From NCBI RefSeq assembly GCF_907164915.1, contig NC_061863.1:39963382-40027381 (forward strand): 64,000 nucleotides of DNA, given 5' to 3'. The notes below the pieces were generated by a model. The model was not told where the DNA came from, did no database searches, and saw nothing but the letters and a program-made list of their open reading frames with translations. The first letter of the stretch is position 1. Each line of letters begins with the position of its first letter. The position numbers and the translations under genes were made by a program. This DNA comes from Impatiens glandulifera (taxonomy: Eukaryota > Streptophyta > Magnoliopsida > Ericales > Balsaminaceae). Positions 26,090-36,707 of this stretch are shown piece by piece.

Positions 26090-27640
26090 TCACTTGCTCG
26101 AGTTGTGAGGGATTTGAGACAACTTGTTGGAACATTCATAAAGTAGACTGTCCTCACGTCGATTCACTCTCAAATGGGATCGTTCGAATTCCATCATGCT
26201 CGTGATTAACCTCTTCGTAAAATTTAAGGGTTGATCACTCTTTTCACTTTGCCAATCCCAGGCTACACTTTCTTCGAACACAACATCACGACTCACATGG
26301 ATCTTGCCATTTTGTGGTTCGAGCAACTTGTGTGCCTTACTTCCTTCTTTGATACCAAAATAGACAAACAACTGGCTTCTATTGTCTAACTTTTTCAGAC
26401 AGGGAGAGGTCACCTTGGCGTGCGTTGTACACCCAAACACACGAAGGTGCGCTAAGTGCGGCTTCATTCCAATCCACATCTCAAATGGGGTTTTGTCTCG
26501 AACAATTTTGGTTGGAATCTAGTTAAGAAGATAGACTACATTGAGAACTGCCTCCCCCCAATACTTGTTCGGGACTGCCATACTTTTAAGCAACGACCTA
26601 GCCATGGTCAACACTGTACGATTACGCCTCTCCACCACACCATTTTTTTGAGGAGAGTACGGTGCGGTAAATTGTCATTCTATCCCCAACTCTACGAACT
26701 CCCTTGAGTCACCTCCTCTATTTGAACGAAGGACTTTGATTTGAAGTCTCATAAAATTATCGACCAACTACTTTGTCTTCTTAAACAAAGAGCATGCCTT
26801 GCTCTTTGCTTTCAACATATAGAGCCACATCCACCTAGAATTATCATCAATAATCAGCATAAAGTATCGATTTTCTCATGGGGTTGTTGGCGTGATTGAC
26901 CCACATAATTCAATGTGCAAAAATTCGAGTGGCTTTTTTGCTCGAAACTTGGCTTCTAGCGCAAACGGTTGTCTCGTTTGTTTTTCAACTAGGCATGTTC
27001 GACAAAGTTATTTTGGAGGAGAAATTTTCGAAACACCAGCAGCCATTCCCTTATTTAAGAGGGACTTTAGTACTTGGAAGTTAACATGACCAAGACGAGC
27101 ATGCTATAACCATGCTGAATCTTCAAGATTAGCTAAAAGGTAAACCAATTTTCCCAATTTCAAGAAATTTAATATAGTCGATTATGAGTTTATCTCACTT
27201 TCATGATAAGGCATGAAGGGTTCTTAGAGAAGAATTCAAGCTCTTCTCCGTCCATCACCACCCTTTGAACCGTCTTGGTAAGCTGCTCGAGACTCACCAA
27301 ATTACTTTGTAAAGAAGGAATGAAAAACTCCCTCGAGAATCCACTGGTTGCCATTTTTGCATTCAAACATGATAGAACATTTTCCACAAATTTGTACTAT
27401 GGAACCATCTCCGAACTTCACCTTCCTAGTGACTTTCTCGTCTAATTCAAAGAACTTCTCTTTATCGCTAGTCATGTGATTGTTGGCGCTGTTGTCCAAG
27501 AACCAAGCATCTTTTGATGTCTCGTCATTCTTAGCTTCTAGAATTTATGAAGTCAGCTTCATTAAATTTAGCATGATAACATTAATTGGCGGAATCTCCT
27601 TCGAGATTTCCACAAGCAATGTTGGTTCGATGTTGTCCGC
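26090..27640 (-). pseudogene. Copia-A protease and integrase
   Basis: The protease remnant at 27,499-27,302 reads DNSANNHMTS where family members have D-S-G-A-x-x-H-M, so the catalytic triplet is altered. A GAG-pre-integrase zinc region (H-x-R-L-G-H and C-x-x-C type residues) follows at about 27,100-26,930, then integrase core segments with IDDNSRWMW near 26,850. The integrase C-terminal GCTTHAK...FVYFGIKEGSKAHKL block lies at 26,450-26,320. Interrupted by several stops. Confidence 0.75.
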
Positions 27641-28440
27641 GTGGGTAAAATGTTCTACCTCATTCTTCTTTGCTCGACATTGTGTTGAGTAATGTCCTAT
27701 CTCGTTGCAACTAAAACATCGAATGTTACTTTTGTCTCGAGGAGTTCCTCTCCCTTGGCCTCTGTCTCAAATTCTACCTCCTTGACCACGGGTCCCACTA
27801 TCTATGGAATCTCTTTTCCACTGGTTCAACGAGTATTCCTCATCCTTTTTCAACCGTGCCTTCCACTCCTCTTGAGTGAGTAGCACTTGCCCTTCGTTTT
27901 CTCCAGCGCTCGTGCTTTTCTTGCGTGTGCACTCCTCGAAGGCCTTCAACCTTCCAACTTCTTATCGAATGTTAACGTCTCGAGGTTGTAAAACTGCTCG
28001 ATGCCAGATACCACACCAATAAACCTTTCTGGCACAGTGTCGAAGAGCTTCTTTACTACCATAACATTATTTAGTGTTTCTCAAAGGCTCTAGTACCGAA
28101 CCAATATCAATGTGAGTCGACCAACATATTGATTGAGCGACTCACTATCGTTCATGTGCATCCTATTGAGCTCACTCTTCAATGTCTGCAATCGTGCATT
28201 CTTCACACAGTTTGCACCGACGAACCTAATCTTAAAACAGTCCAACACTTCATTCACCGTCTTCTTATTTTCCACTTGCATGAGAAGATCCTCCGGAAGT
28301 GCTTGTAGAAGACGCGATATCACCTTCTTATCGAGTTGGGCATCAATCTATATGCCTTCTACTAACTCGACTACCTCCCACACTCCTTGGTCCTCCATCA
28401 TAGCCTATACACGAATCATCCAACTAATGTACTTCATGTG
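27640..28440 (-). pseudogene. Copia-A gag with CCHC zinc knuckle
   Basis: The frame at 28,323-28,090 is a UBN2-type gag segment (SRLLQALPEDL, then LKSELNRMHMNDSESLNQYV). Further on, at about 27,718-27,665, the zinc knuckle CFSCNEIGHYSTQC has the C-x2-C-x4-H-x4-C spacing. Stop codons interrupt the frame near 28,090 and 28,350. Gag would bind element RNA in virus-like particles. The segment between UBN2 and the knuckle is charged and low complexity. Confidence 0.8.
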
Positions 28441-28560
28441 TGTTAGCTGCGAATAGTAGAATATGCCATTATTTTGTTACGCCCTTGATGATCCTGCATC
28501 CTACAACATTTTAATCCCACCGGATGATTTTTGGCATTCACTTGATGCTCTAATATCAAA

Positions 28561-28874
28561 TATTGGCCTAGGGAGAGAATCACTCACAGGACTTGGAGAA
28601 ATTTTCTTAAAAATTTTTAATTTTAAAAGAAATTACAAGAGTTACTCTCTCTCTTATTTTCTTATTTTATTGAGAGCAGCATACATTTTATTTATACTAA
28701 AAATAAAAAAAAACTCTTAACTTTCTAATTTAATCAAATTTAATGAAAATCTTCCATTTTTCTCATTATTGCAAATCTTTCATTTTCCTCATTAATACAG
28801 ATCTTCTGTTTCCCACATTATTGCAGACTTTTCATTTCTTTGTAACAATTGTAACATCCATGAGTAATGCAACA
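28561..28874 (-). repeat. Copia-A 5' LTR
   Basis: 314 bp, ending CAACA at 28,874. Its first dinucleotide is TA rather than TG on the plus strand, a single-base decay of the LTR end. A short internal duplication (TCTTTCATTTTCCTCATTAA-type) makes it longer than its partner. Confidence 0.88.
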
Positions 28875-28884
28875 TAAAATAATC

Positions 28885-30467
28885 TGTTGAGTCAAATTAG
28901 TTTGACTAACGTTATTTTGATGATGAATATGTGTAAATCTTAAATAAGAATGAAGTTAAGCCGTCTAAACTGTGTTTATGCAGGAGCATAAGATCTGGAT
29001 AACTTAGACGCGATCTGAGCAGGCTAATTAGACGCATTGCAAGTTAGATGTGCAGTCTAACAGATACGTATTTAGACGTACAGTCTAACAGATACGAAGT
29101 TAGACGTGTAGTCTAGTAGATACGTAGTTAGACGTATAGTCTAACAGATACGAAGTTAGACGTGCAGTCTAACAGATACGAAGTTAGACGTGCAGTCTAA
29201 CAGATACGTAGTTAGACGTGCAGTCTAACAGATATGTAGTTAGACGTGCAGTCTAACATACGTAGTTAGACGTGCAATTTAACATATACATAGTTAGACG
29301 TGCAGTCTAACAGATACATAGTTAGACGTACAGTCTAACAGATACGTAGTTAGACGTGCAGTCTAATAGATACATAGTTAGACGTGCAGTCTAATAAATA
29401 CATAGTTAGACGTGCAGTCTAACAAACATAGTTAGACATGCAATCTAACTCCATTAGATGTATGAATCTAATGTGATGCAAAGTTAGACGTTGGTGTCTA
29501 ACTCCTTCAGACTAGTCTGAAGTGAATCGTAGTTAGACGTGTAGTCTAACTCCATTAGACTTGATTGTCTAATGGATCTCGCTATTAGACGTTGACGTCT
29601 AACTTCCTTAGACTTGGTGGTCTAATGAAGCACGTCTAATGCCTCACTTCAGCAGCTATTTGAAGTTAGCATACGTCTACCCACAATCAACTAACTGTAC
29701 GCTACTCTTGCTCCACTCATCCGTGCAGTCCAGTACGCCAGCTATTTGAACAAATGAATGAATGCCACATAAGTAAACATTATTCCCACTACTTTTTTTA
29801 TGCAGGACAATTATAGAAGAATGTTTGGCGCACTACCAGTTTGGTACGACCACAATCCTGGTGCACAGAGCCTGATGTACTCTTGTACTATGGAGGCTTT
29901 CCAATGGGTACTTTCCACGTGTCCATCTATAAGATTCGACCATTGGTGCCTTTCGTCTATATATTTATGCCAAAGGACAATGGACAAACGGCCTGACTAC
30001 TTGTCTCACGAATTGCTGATTGCTTGTTCACTTACTTACTGATTTGTACATCTTCAAGTTCAAGAGAGAATCAAAATATGTCTAGTTGAGAAATACTCTT
30101 AATCATATTGTAAGTTGAACAGAGCTTGTTCTATTCAACAGTTAGCTAGCCAGTAAACTGTATTTGATTCAAAGAAGTATAGTGAAATCCTTCCGGTGGT
30201 TGGAAGAAGGAGTGACGTAGGAGAGTTTGCTCAGAACATCAATAAACAACTTACTGTGTTCTTTACATTCTGTCTTTACTTCTCTCATTGGTTCGTAGCT
30301 TCAAACCTGAGAAAACAGTTCCGCACTTAAATCGCTTCAAGTGTTTGCAAAGGTTTGTGAAGAATAAAAAGTGATACTATTCCCTAATAGGATTTCTATC
30401 ATACCGTTTTCCAAAAGTTGTCATCAATAGTTAGACCCCGTCTTTATTGATTACATCGATCCTATCA
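28885..30467 (+). repeat. 5' LTR of the SIRE-like element
   Basis: 1,583 bp, TGTTGAGTC to CCTATCA. It contains the 28-bp minisatellite (about 29,045-29,450) and a TATA-like TCTATATATTTATG at 29,956. An apparent 80-codon ORF (29,800-30,042) overlaps the TATA box and is probably not a gene. The 223-bp excess over the 3' LTR equals eight minisatellite units. Confidence 0.9.
29045..29460 (+). repeat. 28-bp palindromic minisatellite, about 15 copies (5' LTR)
   Basis: Each unit contains the imperfect palindrome TTAGACGTGCAGTCTAA followed by CAGATACGTAG. About fifteen units were counted by eye. Beyond them, degenerate palindromes of the same kind (TTAGAC...GTCTAA) continue to about 29,640 with longer spacers. 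Confidence 0.92.
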
Positions 30468-30517
30468 AATGGTAGCAGAGCCCTGTTTTCTATTATCAAG
30501 CATTGGGAACCTGAATC

Positions 30518-31708
30518 ATGTCTATCATCAACGATATCCCTCTGCTTTCAAAAGAGAAGTACAATTATTGGATGATGAGAATGCAACCTCACTTGGCTTC
30601 TCTTGATTGCGATATGTGGAGTATCATTACCGATGGTCCCATAAAGATTGCAAAGCCAAAATGTGAGTGGACAACCGAAGATAAGATGACTAACAACATA
30701 GACAACATTGCCAAAAATATCCTATATCCATCAATCAACATGAATATATTCTATGAGATTAAGTCTTGCTCCTCTACTAAAGATATTTGGGAGAAGCTGA
30801 TTTAGATTTATGGCCGTAACGTTCAAACTAAGAAGAACCAAAAAGATCATAAGGTTCTTATATGTGCTGAAAACAAGTCCAAATGGGCCGATAGCGACTT
30901 AGAGGACTCATCTGGTGAAAATGATATAGGAGCCGTCACATGCTTGATGGTAGATGATCGATCCAAGATAACTGATCTTTCCTCACAAGAGTTTACCAAC
31001 AAAGAGTTAACTGTTGCACTCAATGACATGGCCATTGAGTACAAGAAGTTATCAGATTCTGTTAATGAAATGAAAGCGAAATATGAAACCAATATCTCTT
31101 CTTCATATAAATCTTATGAACTAGAGTTTTCTGAAAACAAAGTGGCTGAGCTCTCATCTGAGAATGAGACACTCAAAGAAAAGATACAAACTCTCTCTTC
31201 TGAAAACAAACATTTAAACTATATTGTTAGTTCTTAGACAAGGTCTGGAAAAACTGTCAAATATCAGATTAGTCTGTTGAAACCTGTTGGATCAAAATCC
31301 GGTTTAGGATTTGATAGCAATGACCCAAACCAGTCCTGTAAAAAGTTAAACCCAGAAACTGACAAGCTTAAGCCAATAAGCTTTGTCAAAGGGAAATTAA
31401 CTGATACTGAAACTGATCCAATCCGTGAAGAGATGGATTTAAAGGATGAAATAACCTATGTTCCGCCGATTGTTAGCTGGCTTAAAATTAAGTTAGAAGC
31501 ATCCAACAAGTCTGGAAAACCAAAACCTGACAAGAGGTCAATGAGTTTTAAAAGAAAATCATCATCTAAAGCTAAGGGATCAATGGCTAGCAGGAAGACG
31601 TCTGTTAAGTCTAAATCATACGCATTAATCACAAAACAAAATGGGAAATCCATCAAAATAACTCAAATATGGATTCCTAAGGAACTGATCGACCGAGGAC
31701 CCAAGTGA
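30518..31708 (+). pseudogene. SIRE-like element gag, internally deleted and stopped
   Basis: The first 95 codons (30,518-30,805) match the N-terminal gag of Copia elements (KYNYWMMRMQPHL, then W-x-x-I-x-x-G). A TAG ends this frame at the point where the UBN2 core should start. The continuation (30,806-31,237) is the acidic WSDSDLEDSSGEN-type region normally found after the zinc knuckle, plus a coiled coil, so the UBN2 core and CCHC knuckle are deleted. The next frame (31,277-31,708) is Lys/Ser-rich and ends GPK just before a stop, then MWVP, as at the gag/protease boundary of SIRE elements. Confidence 0.75.
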
Positions 31709-31749
31709 ATGTGGGTACCAAACGATTGTAAATATTGTTTTGTGTAGGT

Positions 31750-32940
31750 ACAACTGAGTAATTGCCTAGAGGATTTTGTTTAGTATCTGGACAGCGGTTG
31801 TTCTAGACACATGACAGGAAACAGACGGCTTCTAACTGATATAACAGACTGCTTAGGTCCTAAGATCACCTTTTGTGATAATAAGAAGGGTAAGACCATG
31901 GGTAAGGGTAAGATTATATATGGTAATTTAACTATTAACGATGTATTACTTGTTGACAATCTGTGTTATAACGTGATTAGTTTAGTCAATTATGTGATAA
32001 CGGTTTTTCGGTTGATTTCCAAACTCATGAATGTCTGGTAATACTTTTCTGACCGGAAGCAAGGTAGGAAACTCTTATAAAATGAATTGGCAAAATAAGA
32101 CATCTGATCATATGTGCATGATTGCCAAAAATGACCAGAAATGGTTATGGCATAAAAGACTAAACCATCTAAACTTTAAAACCATCAACAACATTTGTTC
32201 GCATAATTTAGTGTTCGGTTTCCCTAAATTACAGTTTTCTAAGGATAAGGTTTGTCCTGCTTGCTAGTTAGGCAAACAAGGCAAATCATCATTCAAAAGT
32301 AAAGGGAAATCTCAATCCAGTCGTTGCTTAGAACTTTTACACATGGATCTGTTTGGTCCAAATCCTGTAAAGAGCTTAGGAGGAATGAGATTTACCCTAG
32401 TAGTTATTGATGACTTTTCACGATTTACATGGGTATAATTTCTGCAATCTAAGGATCAAATTGCTGAAAATTTGATTAAGATCCTTAGAAGAATTCAAAA
32501 CCAGAAATCTTTAAGTATTATTTCTATTCGAAGTGATCGGGGAACCGAGTTCACCAACAGACATCTAACTTCTTATCTCGAGGAGTCTAGTATTAGACAC
32601 GAGTTGTCTAGTGCCAGAACTCCACATCAAATTGGCATTGCTGAGAGAAGAGTGAGAACATTGAAAAAAGCAGCGAGATCTATGGATGAATTAGGTGTTC
32701 CTCAGAATTTCTGGGCAGAAGCCATAAACACAGCATGTTACGCACAAAATCGGTCGATAATCAACAAATGTTTGGACAAAACTCCCTATGAATCCCTACA
32801 GTGTCTTTCTTTAAAGTATTTAGGTGTAAATATTTTATTCATAACAACGGAAATGATTATCTGACTCCTTTTGATGCTAAAGCAGATGCTAGAATCATAT
32901 TGGGTTATTCCTCAGTATGTAAGGCTTACAGAGTATAGAA
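31750..32940 (+). pseudogene. SIRE-like element protease and integrase
   Basis: The protease motif YLDSGCSRHMTG lies at about 31,783-31,820 with the catalytic D-S-G intact. GAG-pre-integrase with WHKRLNHLNF and C-P-A-C follows at 32,145-32,265, and a stop replaces the next residue. The integrase core shows HMDLFGP (32,340), SDRGTEF (32,535) and the AERRVRTLK segment with the candidate catalytic Glu (32,640). A TAA interrupts FTWV-FLQSK at about 32,437. The frame at 32,472-32,864 then breaks before the C-terminal region. Confidence 0.8.
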
Positions 32941-33196
32941 CAATAGAACACAAACTGTTGAGGAATCCCTACATGTTGTTTGTGATGAGTCTGTTGAGAG
33001 TAATCCCATTGATCCCATCGACCTTGCTAGAAGATTAGAAGCGACAAGTCTTGAGTCAGTGTGTGAGGATGAAGCTCTAGCTAAACGGATTCCATTATCT
33101 GATCTTGTGACTGATCCGGTTGAGAACCAACCAGACGTTCAAACTTCTGTTCAACAAGATGTTGAGAGTTCGGACGTCGCGGAGCCATCTGGTTAG

Positions 33197-34186
33197 ATGA
33201 CTAATATTTTAAGACCCAACTTCATATGGAACAAGAATCATCCACAAGAATTAATAATCGGTAATCCTAACTCTCCTCGTAGGACAAGACGTCAATTAAT
33301 GGATGAAATGGCCAACTCTACCTTTATTTCTCAAATTGAACCTAAGAAAATTGGTGAAGCAGTGCTTGATCCAGATTGGATCAATGCTATGCAGGAGGAG
33401 TTAAATCAATTTGTGAGAAATAAAGTGTGGCATCTAACTCCAAGACCGACTGATCAACTGGTCATTGGAACTAGATGGGTATTTAGAAACAAGCTTAGTG
33501 AAGATGGTTTAGTTATTAGAAACAAAGCCTGGTTGATTGCCCAAGGATACAGACAAGAGGAAGGCATTGACTTTAATGAGTCATTTGCACATGTAGCTAG
33601 ACTTAAGGCAATCCGAATCTTCCTAGCTTATGCATCATTTAAGAATTTTAAAGTTTTTCAAATGGACGTGAAAAGCGCATTTTTAAATGGTAAACTAAAT
33701 GAAGATGTTTATGTTGAACAACCCCCTGGTTTTCTAGATCATACTTTACCAAATCATGTTTTTAAACTTGACAAAGCTTTATATTATTTGAAACAAGCTC
33801 TAAGAGCTTGGTATGATACTTTGACTAAGTTTTTATTTGATCATAATTTCGTTATTGGAACTGTTGATAAAATATTGTTTAGATTTGTTAAAGATTCTCA
33901 CATTCTACTTGTTCAAGTATATGGTGATGACATTATATTTGGGTCAACTAACCCCAAATTGTGTGAGAAATTTGCTAAGTTGATGCAGGATAGGTTTGAG
34001 ATTAGCATGATGGGAGAATTAACTTTCTTCCACGGCCTTCAAGTCCGTCAGCTAGAGAAAGGAACGTTCATAAATCAAGCCAAATACACCAAAGAGCTAC
34101 TAAAGAAGTTCGGGATAGAGAACTACTCTGCTGCAGCTACTCCAATGAGCTCCTCTAGCAAACTAGACAAAGATGATAGTGGATAG
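33197..34186 (+). pseudogene. SIRE-like element reverse transcriptase, 329 codons open
   Basis: The longest pol frame. It starts in the hinge upstream of RT ([12 protein letters not shown]), then shows the conserved [19 protein letters not shown] and the catalytic box [11 protein letters not shown]. It ends with a TAG at 34,184 just before the AYRGLIESLLYL segment. Function in the family is copying of element RNA to DNA. All catalytic aspartates are visible, so this domain itself looks intact although its polyprotein is not. Confidence 0.85.
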
Positions 34187-34189
34187 GGT

Positions 34190-34760
34190 GTAGACATTAC
34201 TGCCTATAGAGGTCTCATCGAATCTTTGCTCTATCTCACTTCCAGCAGACCAGACATTCAATTTACTGTTGGTGTCTGTGGAAGATTCCAGGCTAATCCT
34301 AAACTCTCTCACTTTACTGCTGCTAAACGTATTTTGAAATACTTGAAGGGAACTCAAAATGTGGGACTGTGGTATCCGAAGGATTCCAGTTTCAATTTAA
34401 CAAGTTTCTCAGATACAGATTATGTAGGGTGCAAAATAGATAGGAAAAGCACGAGTGGAACTTGTCAGTTCCTTGGAGATCGTTTAATCTCAATGGTTCA
34501 GCAAGAAGCAGACGTCGGTTACCACGTCTACAGCTGAAGTAGAGTACCTTGCTGCAGGGAGTTGTTGTTCCCAGCTCTTGTGGGTTGAACAACAACTACG
34601 GGACTATGGGATTGAGGCAAAAGAATCTCCAATTTTCTGTGACAACACAAGTGCTATAGCCATCACCTACAACCCTGTTCTGCACTCTCGGACAAAGAAC
34701 ATCGAAATCAGACATCATTTCATCCGAGAGCATGTTAGTTAAAAGCATATTATCCTGTAA
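34190..34760 (+). pseudogene. SIRE-like element RNase H
   Basis: Continues from RT after a stop. The frame at 34,226-34,537 carries SSRPDIQFTVG, KRILKYLKGT and the SDTDYVGC motif with catalytic Asp residues. A frameshift near 34,500 moves the rest (STAEVEYLAA, then FCDNTSAI and RTKNIEIRHHFIR) to another frame up to about 34,740. Confidence 0.8.
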
Positions 34761-34799
34761 TATGTCCCAACAGATCAACAAACGACAAACATCTTAACG

Positions 34800-35700
34800 A
34801 AGCCACTACCTGAGACTAATTTTTTTCACTTTAAAAATATCTTAGGACTTGTTGATCTTGACTGATTTTCTTTTATGCATGAATTAAGGGGAAATATGTT
34901 GTTCAAATGTAACTGGACAGACAAGTAGGCAGAGGTCTCAATACGTCCAATGGATCAGTGGTCTAAGAAGTATATCTACTTAGACATAAGTTTTCTTAAG
35001 TAGTCTACACCTCCGTTTGGATAAAAGTCTTGGTTGATAACCTGCGCGATTAGACGTTGAAGTCTAATAGACGTTTAAACATTTATAAGATAAGAGAAAT
35101 TGGACGCTCACGTCTAACCAAACACACGTCTAGCACGTGGTGTATATGCGTAATTAGACGTTCAAAGTCTAATAGACTTTTGATTGTCTATAAGACAAGC
35201 GTGATTAGACGTTGACATCTAATATACGCATATCCAAAATTAGAGACAAAGAATGTGGAAAGTAAATTAAACGTCTAACTACTTATAAAATTAGATTGTT
35301 CATCTTCTGGCTATTAGGACAGTTGTCCTCTACCACCGTATTTGTCCATGTACCTTTCCCGCCAAAAATAAACAGTCATCTCTTAAATAGATTGAAGACA
35401 TGTGTCTTTCAATGTTCAAAGAGTGACTAAAATATTTAATGACCTTTCAATACACGTCTAACATTTATAGCTTATCTCATGATTAATATTAAATGCTAGC
35501 TGCCTCAGTGCGTCTCTTAGGAATATATGTCTTAGGCTTTTGACGGTTCATATAATCATTACATAAATAGCCATACATCAGCATTTCTCTATTTAAGAAA
35601 CGGTAATACTCAAAGGTTTGAGTATCTTCCTATTGAATCTTCGACTCTCTCTAAGAGTTCTTCGTTTGTCTCTTCATATTCTTCAAGAAATCTTCACCTT
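34800..35700 (+). other. Spacer between pol and the extra ORF, with dispersed palindromes
   Basis: Non-coding. Between 35,040 and 35,290 it contains several copies of the TTAGACG...GTCTAA motif that also forms the LTR minisatellite. A TATA-free, TC-rich stretch with repeated CTTC motifs immediately precedes the ORF at 35,712. Confidence 0.55.
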
Positions 35701-35711
35701 CTCTTCTTGAA

Positions 35712-36427
35712 ATGGGTTCTCTTGCACCTTCTACACTTCAAATCGACTTCTACTATGTATCTATGATGGAGATTCCAGGGATAGTGGCTATGTTCGATTC
35801 TCTAAAAGCTTCTAGCCTCGAGAAATTCCTCCAGGCCCCGTCGTCATTCATGAGCCTAAGGTTCGTGAACTTTTCAATTACGTTGGGCTATACGACGGCG
35901 TGCTCGTCGCAGCCAAAATATTTGATGATATTGTTGCCTTCACTGAAGTGTCCTTCGCTCGTTTCTTCAACCTTCCATCCGAGGGAATATCTGAGTTCCC
36001 TACATCTTCGAAGGAAGTCCTAACTGAAATGGGGCTTCTCTTCTCCGATACTTTTCTTGATGGGACTCTGGTTCCTGTCAATAATTCTGGACTGCGGTCC
36101 TCTCTGAAAGTTGAGTTCGCTTTACTCAACGACATCATTTCTCGATCCCTTCTGGCCAAGGGATGTTCTAACCATTACTCGAAGATGGTCTTCGAGATGA
36201 TGATTGCTATCACCAAGGGAACAGAAATCAACTGGTCGAGGGTCATTTTCCGCAATTTGATGGGGATGTTTGAAAGGAGATCCCATGGATATGCTGCTTC
36301 GCTCAACATGTTTCTTCCTTCTATTCTTAATAGTGTCTCGGGACCTAGGATTCTCATCAAATCATCGAGGGTCTTGAATTATCAAAAGGTTCTTGACTAC
36401 ATTGTCCAAGATAGGAGGCTGAAGTAA
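35712..36427 (+). pseudogene. Extra ORF of the SIRE-like element, plant transposon-associated protein family
   Basis: Two overlapping frames join at about 35,840 through one frameshift: 35,712-35,840 (MGSLAPSTLQIDF start) and the frame running to the stop at 36,425. Conserved-looking features are MVAMF-like IVAMFDSL, the VREL/FFNY segment, FARFFNLPSEG, KVEFALLNDII and INWSRVIF. These match what I recall of an uncharacterised protein family, abundant in asterid genomes and labelled putative plant transposon protein (I believe PF20167). It lies downstream of RNase H and before the polypurine tract, where some Copia lineages carry env-like genes, but no signal peptide or membrane segment is visible here. 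Function unknown. Open sequence continues for about 30 codons past the stop. Confidence 0.6.
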
Positions 36428-36707
36428 AAAAAGAATCGGGAGACCCTTCTGGCCGAAAGATATCAGTATAAATCCATCTCTCCTGATGATGTTAAAAAGA
36501 GGGGAAATGGAAAAGATTGGCCTTAGATTTAGGGGGAAAGAAAATCTTTTGCTGTTTCTGAAAATCTTTCTATTATCGATCATGTTATGAGTCATTTGAA
36601 ATATGAATATATAGTCTTTTGCTATCTATTGTGTTGATGATTATCAAATTTGCTTATACATCTCTAATCTTTTATTTAAGTTTTAACATCATCAAAAAGG
36701 GGGAAAT

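Larger units (their letters stand above)
24103..28874 (-). mobile_element. Copia-A: complete but decayed Ty1/Copia retrotransposon
   Basis: LTRs at 24,103-24,391 and 28,561-28,874 are clearly homologous, and 5-bp duplications TAAAA flank it at 24,098-24,102 and 28,875-28,879. The polypurine tract AAAGGGGAGAA (minus strand) abuts the left LTR at 24,392. A primer-binding site resembling initiator tRNA-Met (TGATATTAGAGC) abuts the right LTR at about 28,547-28,558. Minus-strand gag, protease, integrase, RT and RNase H follow in standard Copia order. Multiple stops and frameshifts, and LTR length and sequence differences, indicate an old inactive copy. Confidence 0.9.

Noticed and set aside
29800..30042. 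ORF of 80 codons present in both LTRs of the SIRE-like element (also 37,425-37,676)
   Set aside because: It overlaps the probable LTR TATA box and is shared only because the LTRs are copies. There are no motifs, and its ends differ between the LTRs.
35878..36159. Minus-strand ORFs opposite the extra ORF of the SIRE-like element (also 36,175-36,360)
   Set aside because: They are shadows of the plus-strand frame, which has family-like motifs.
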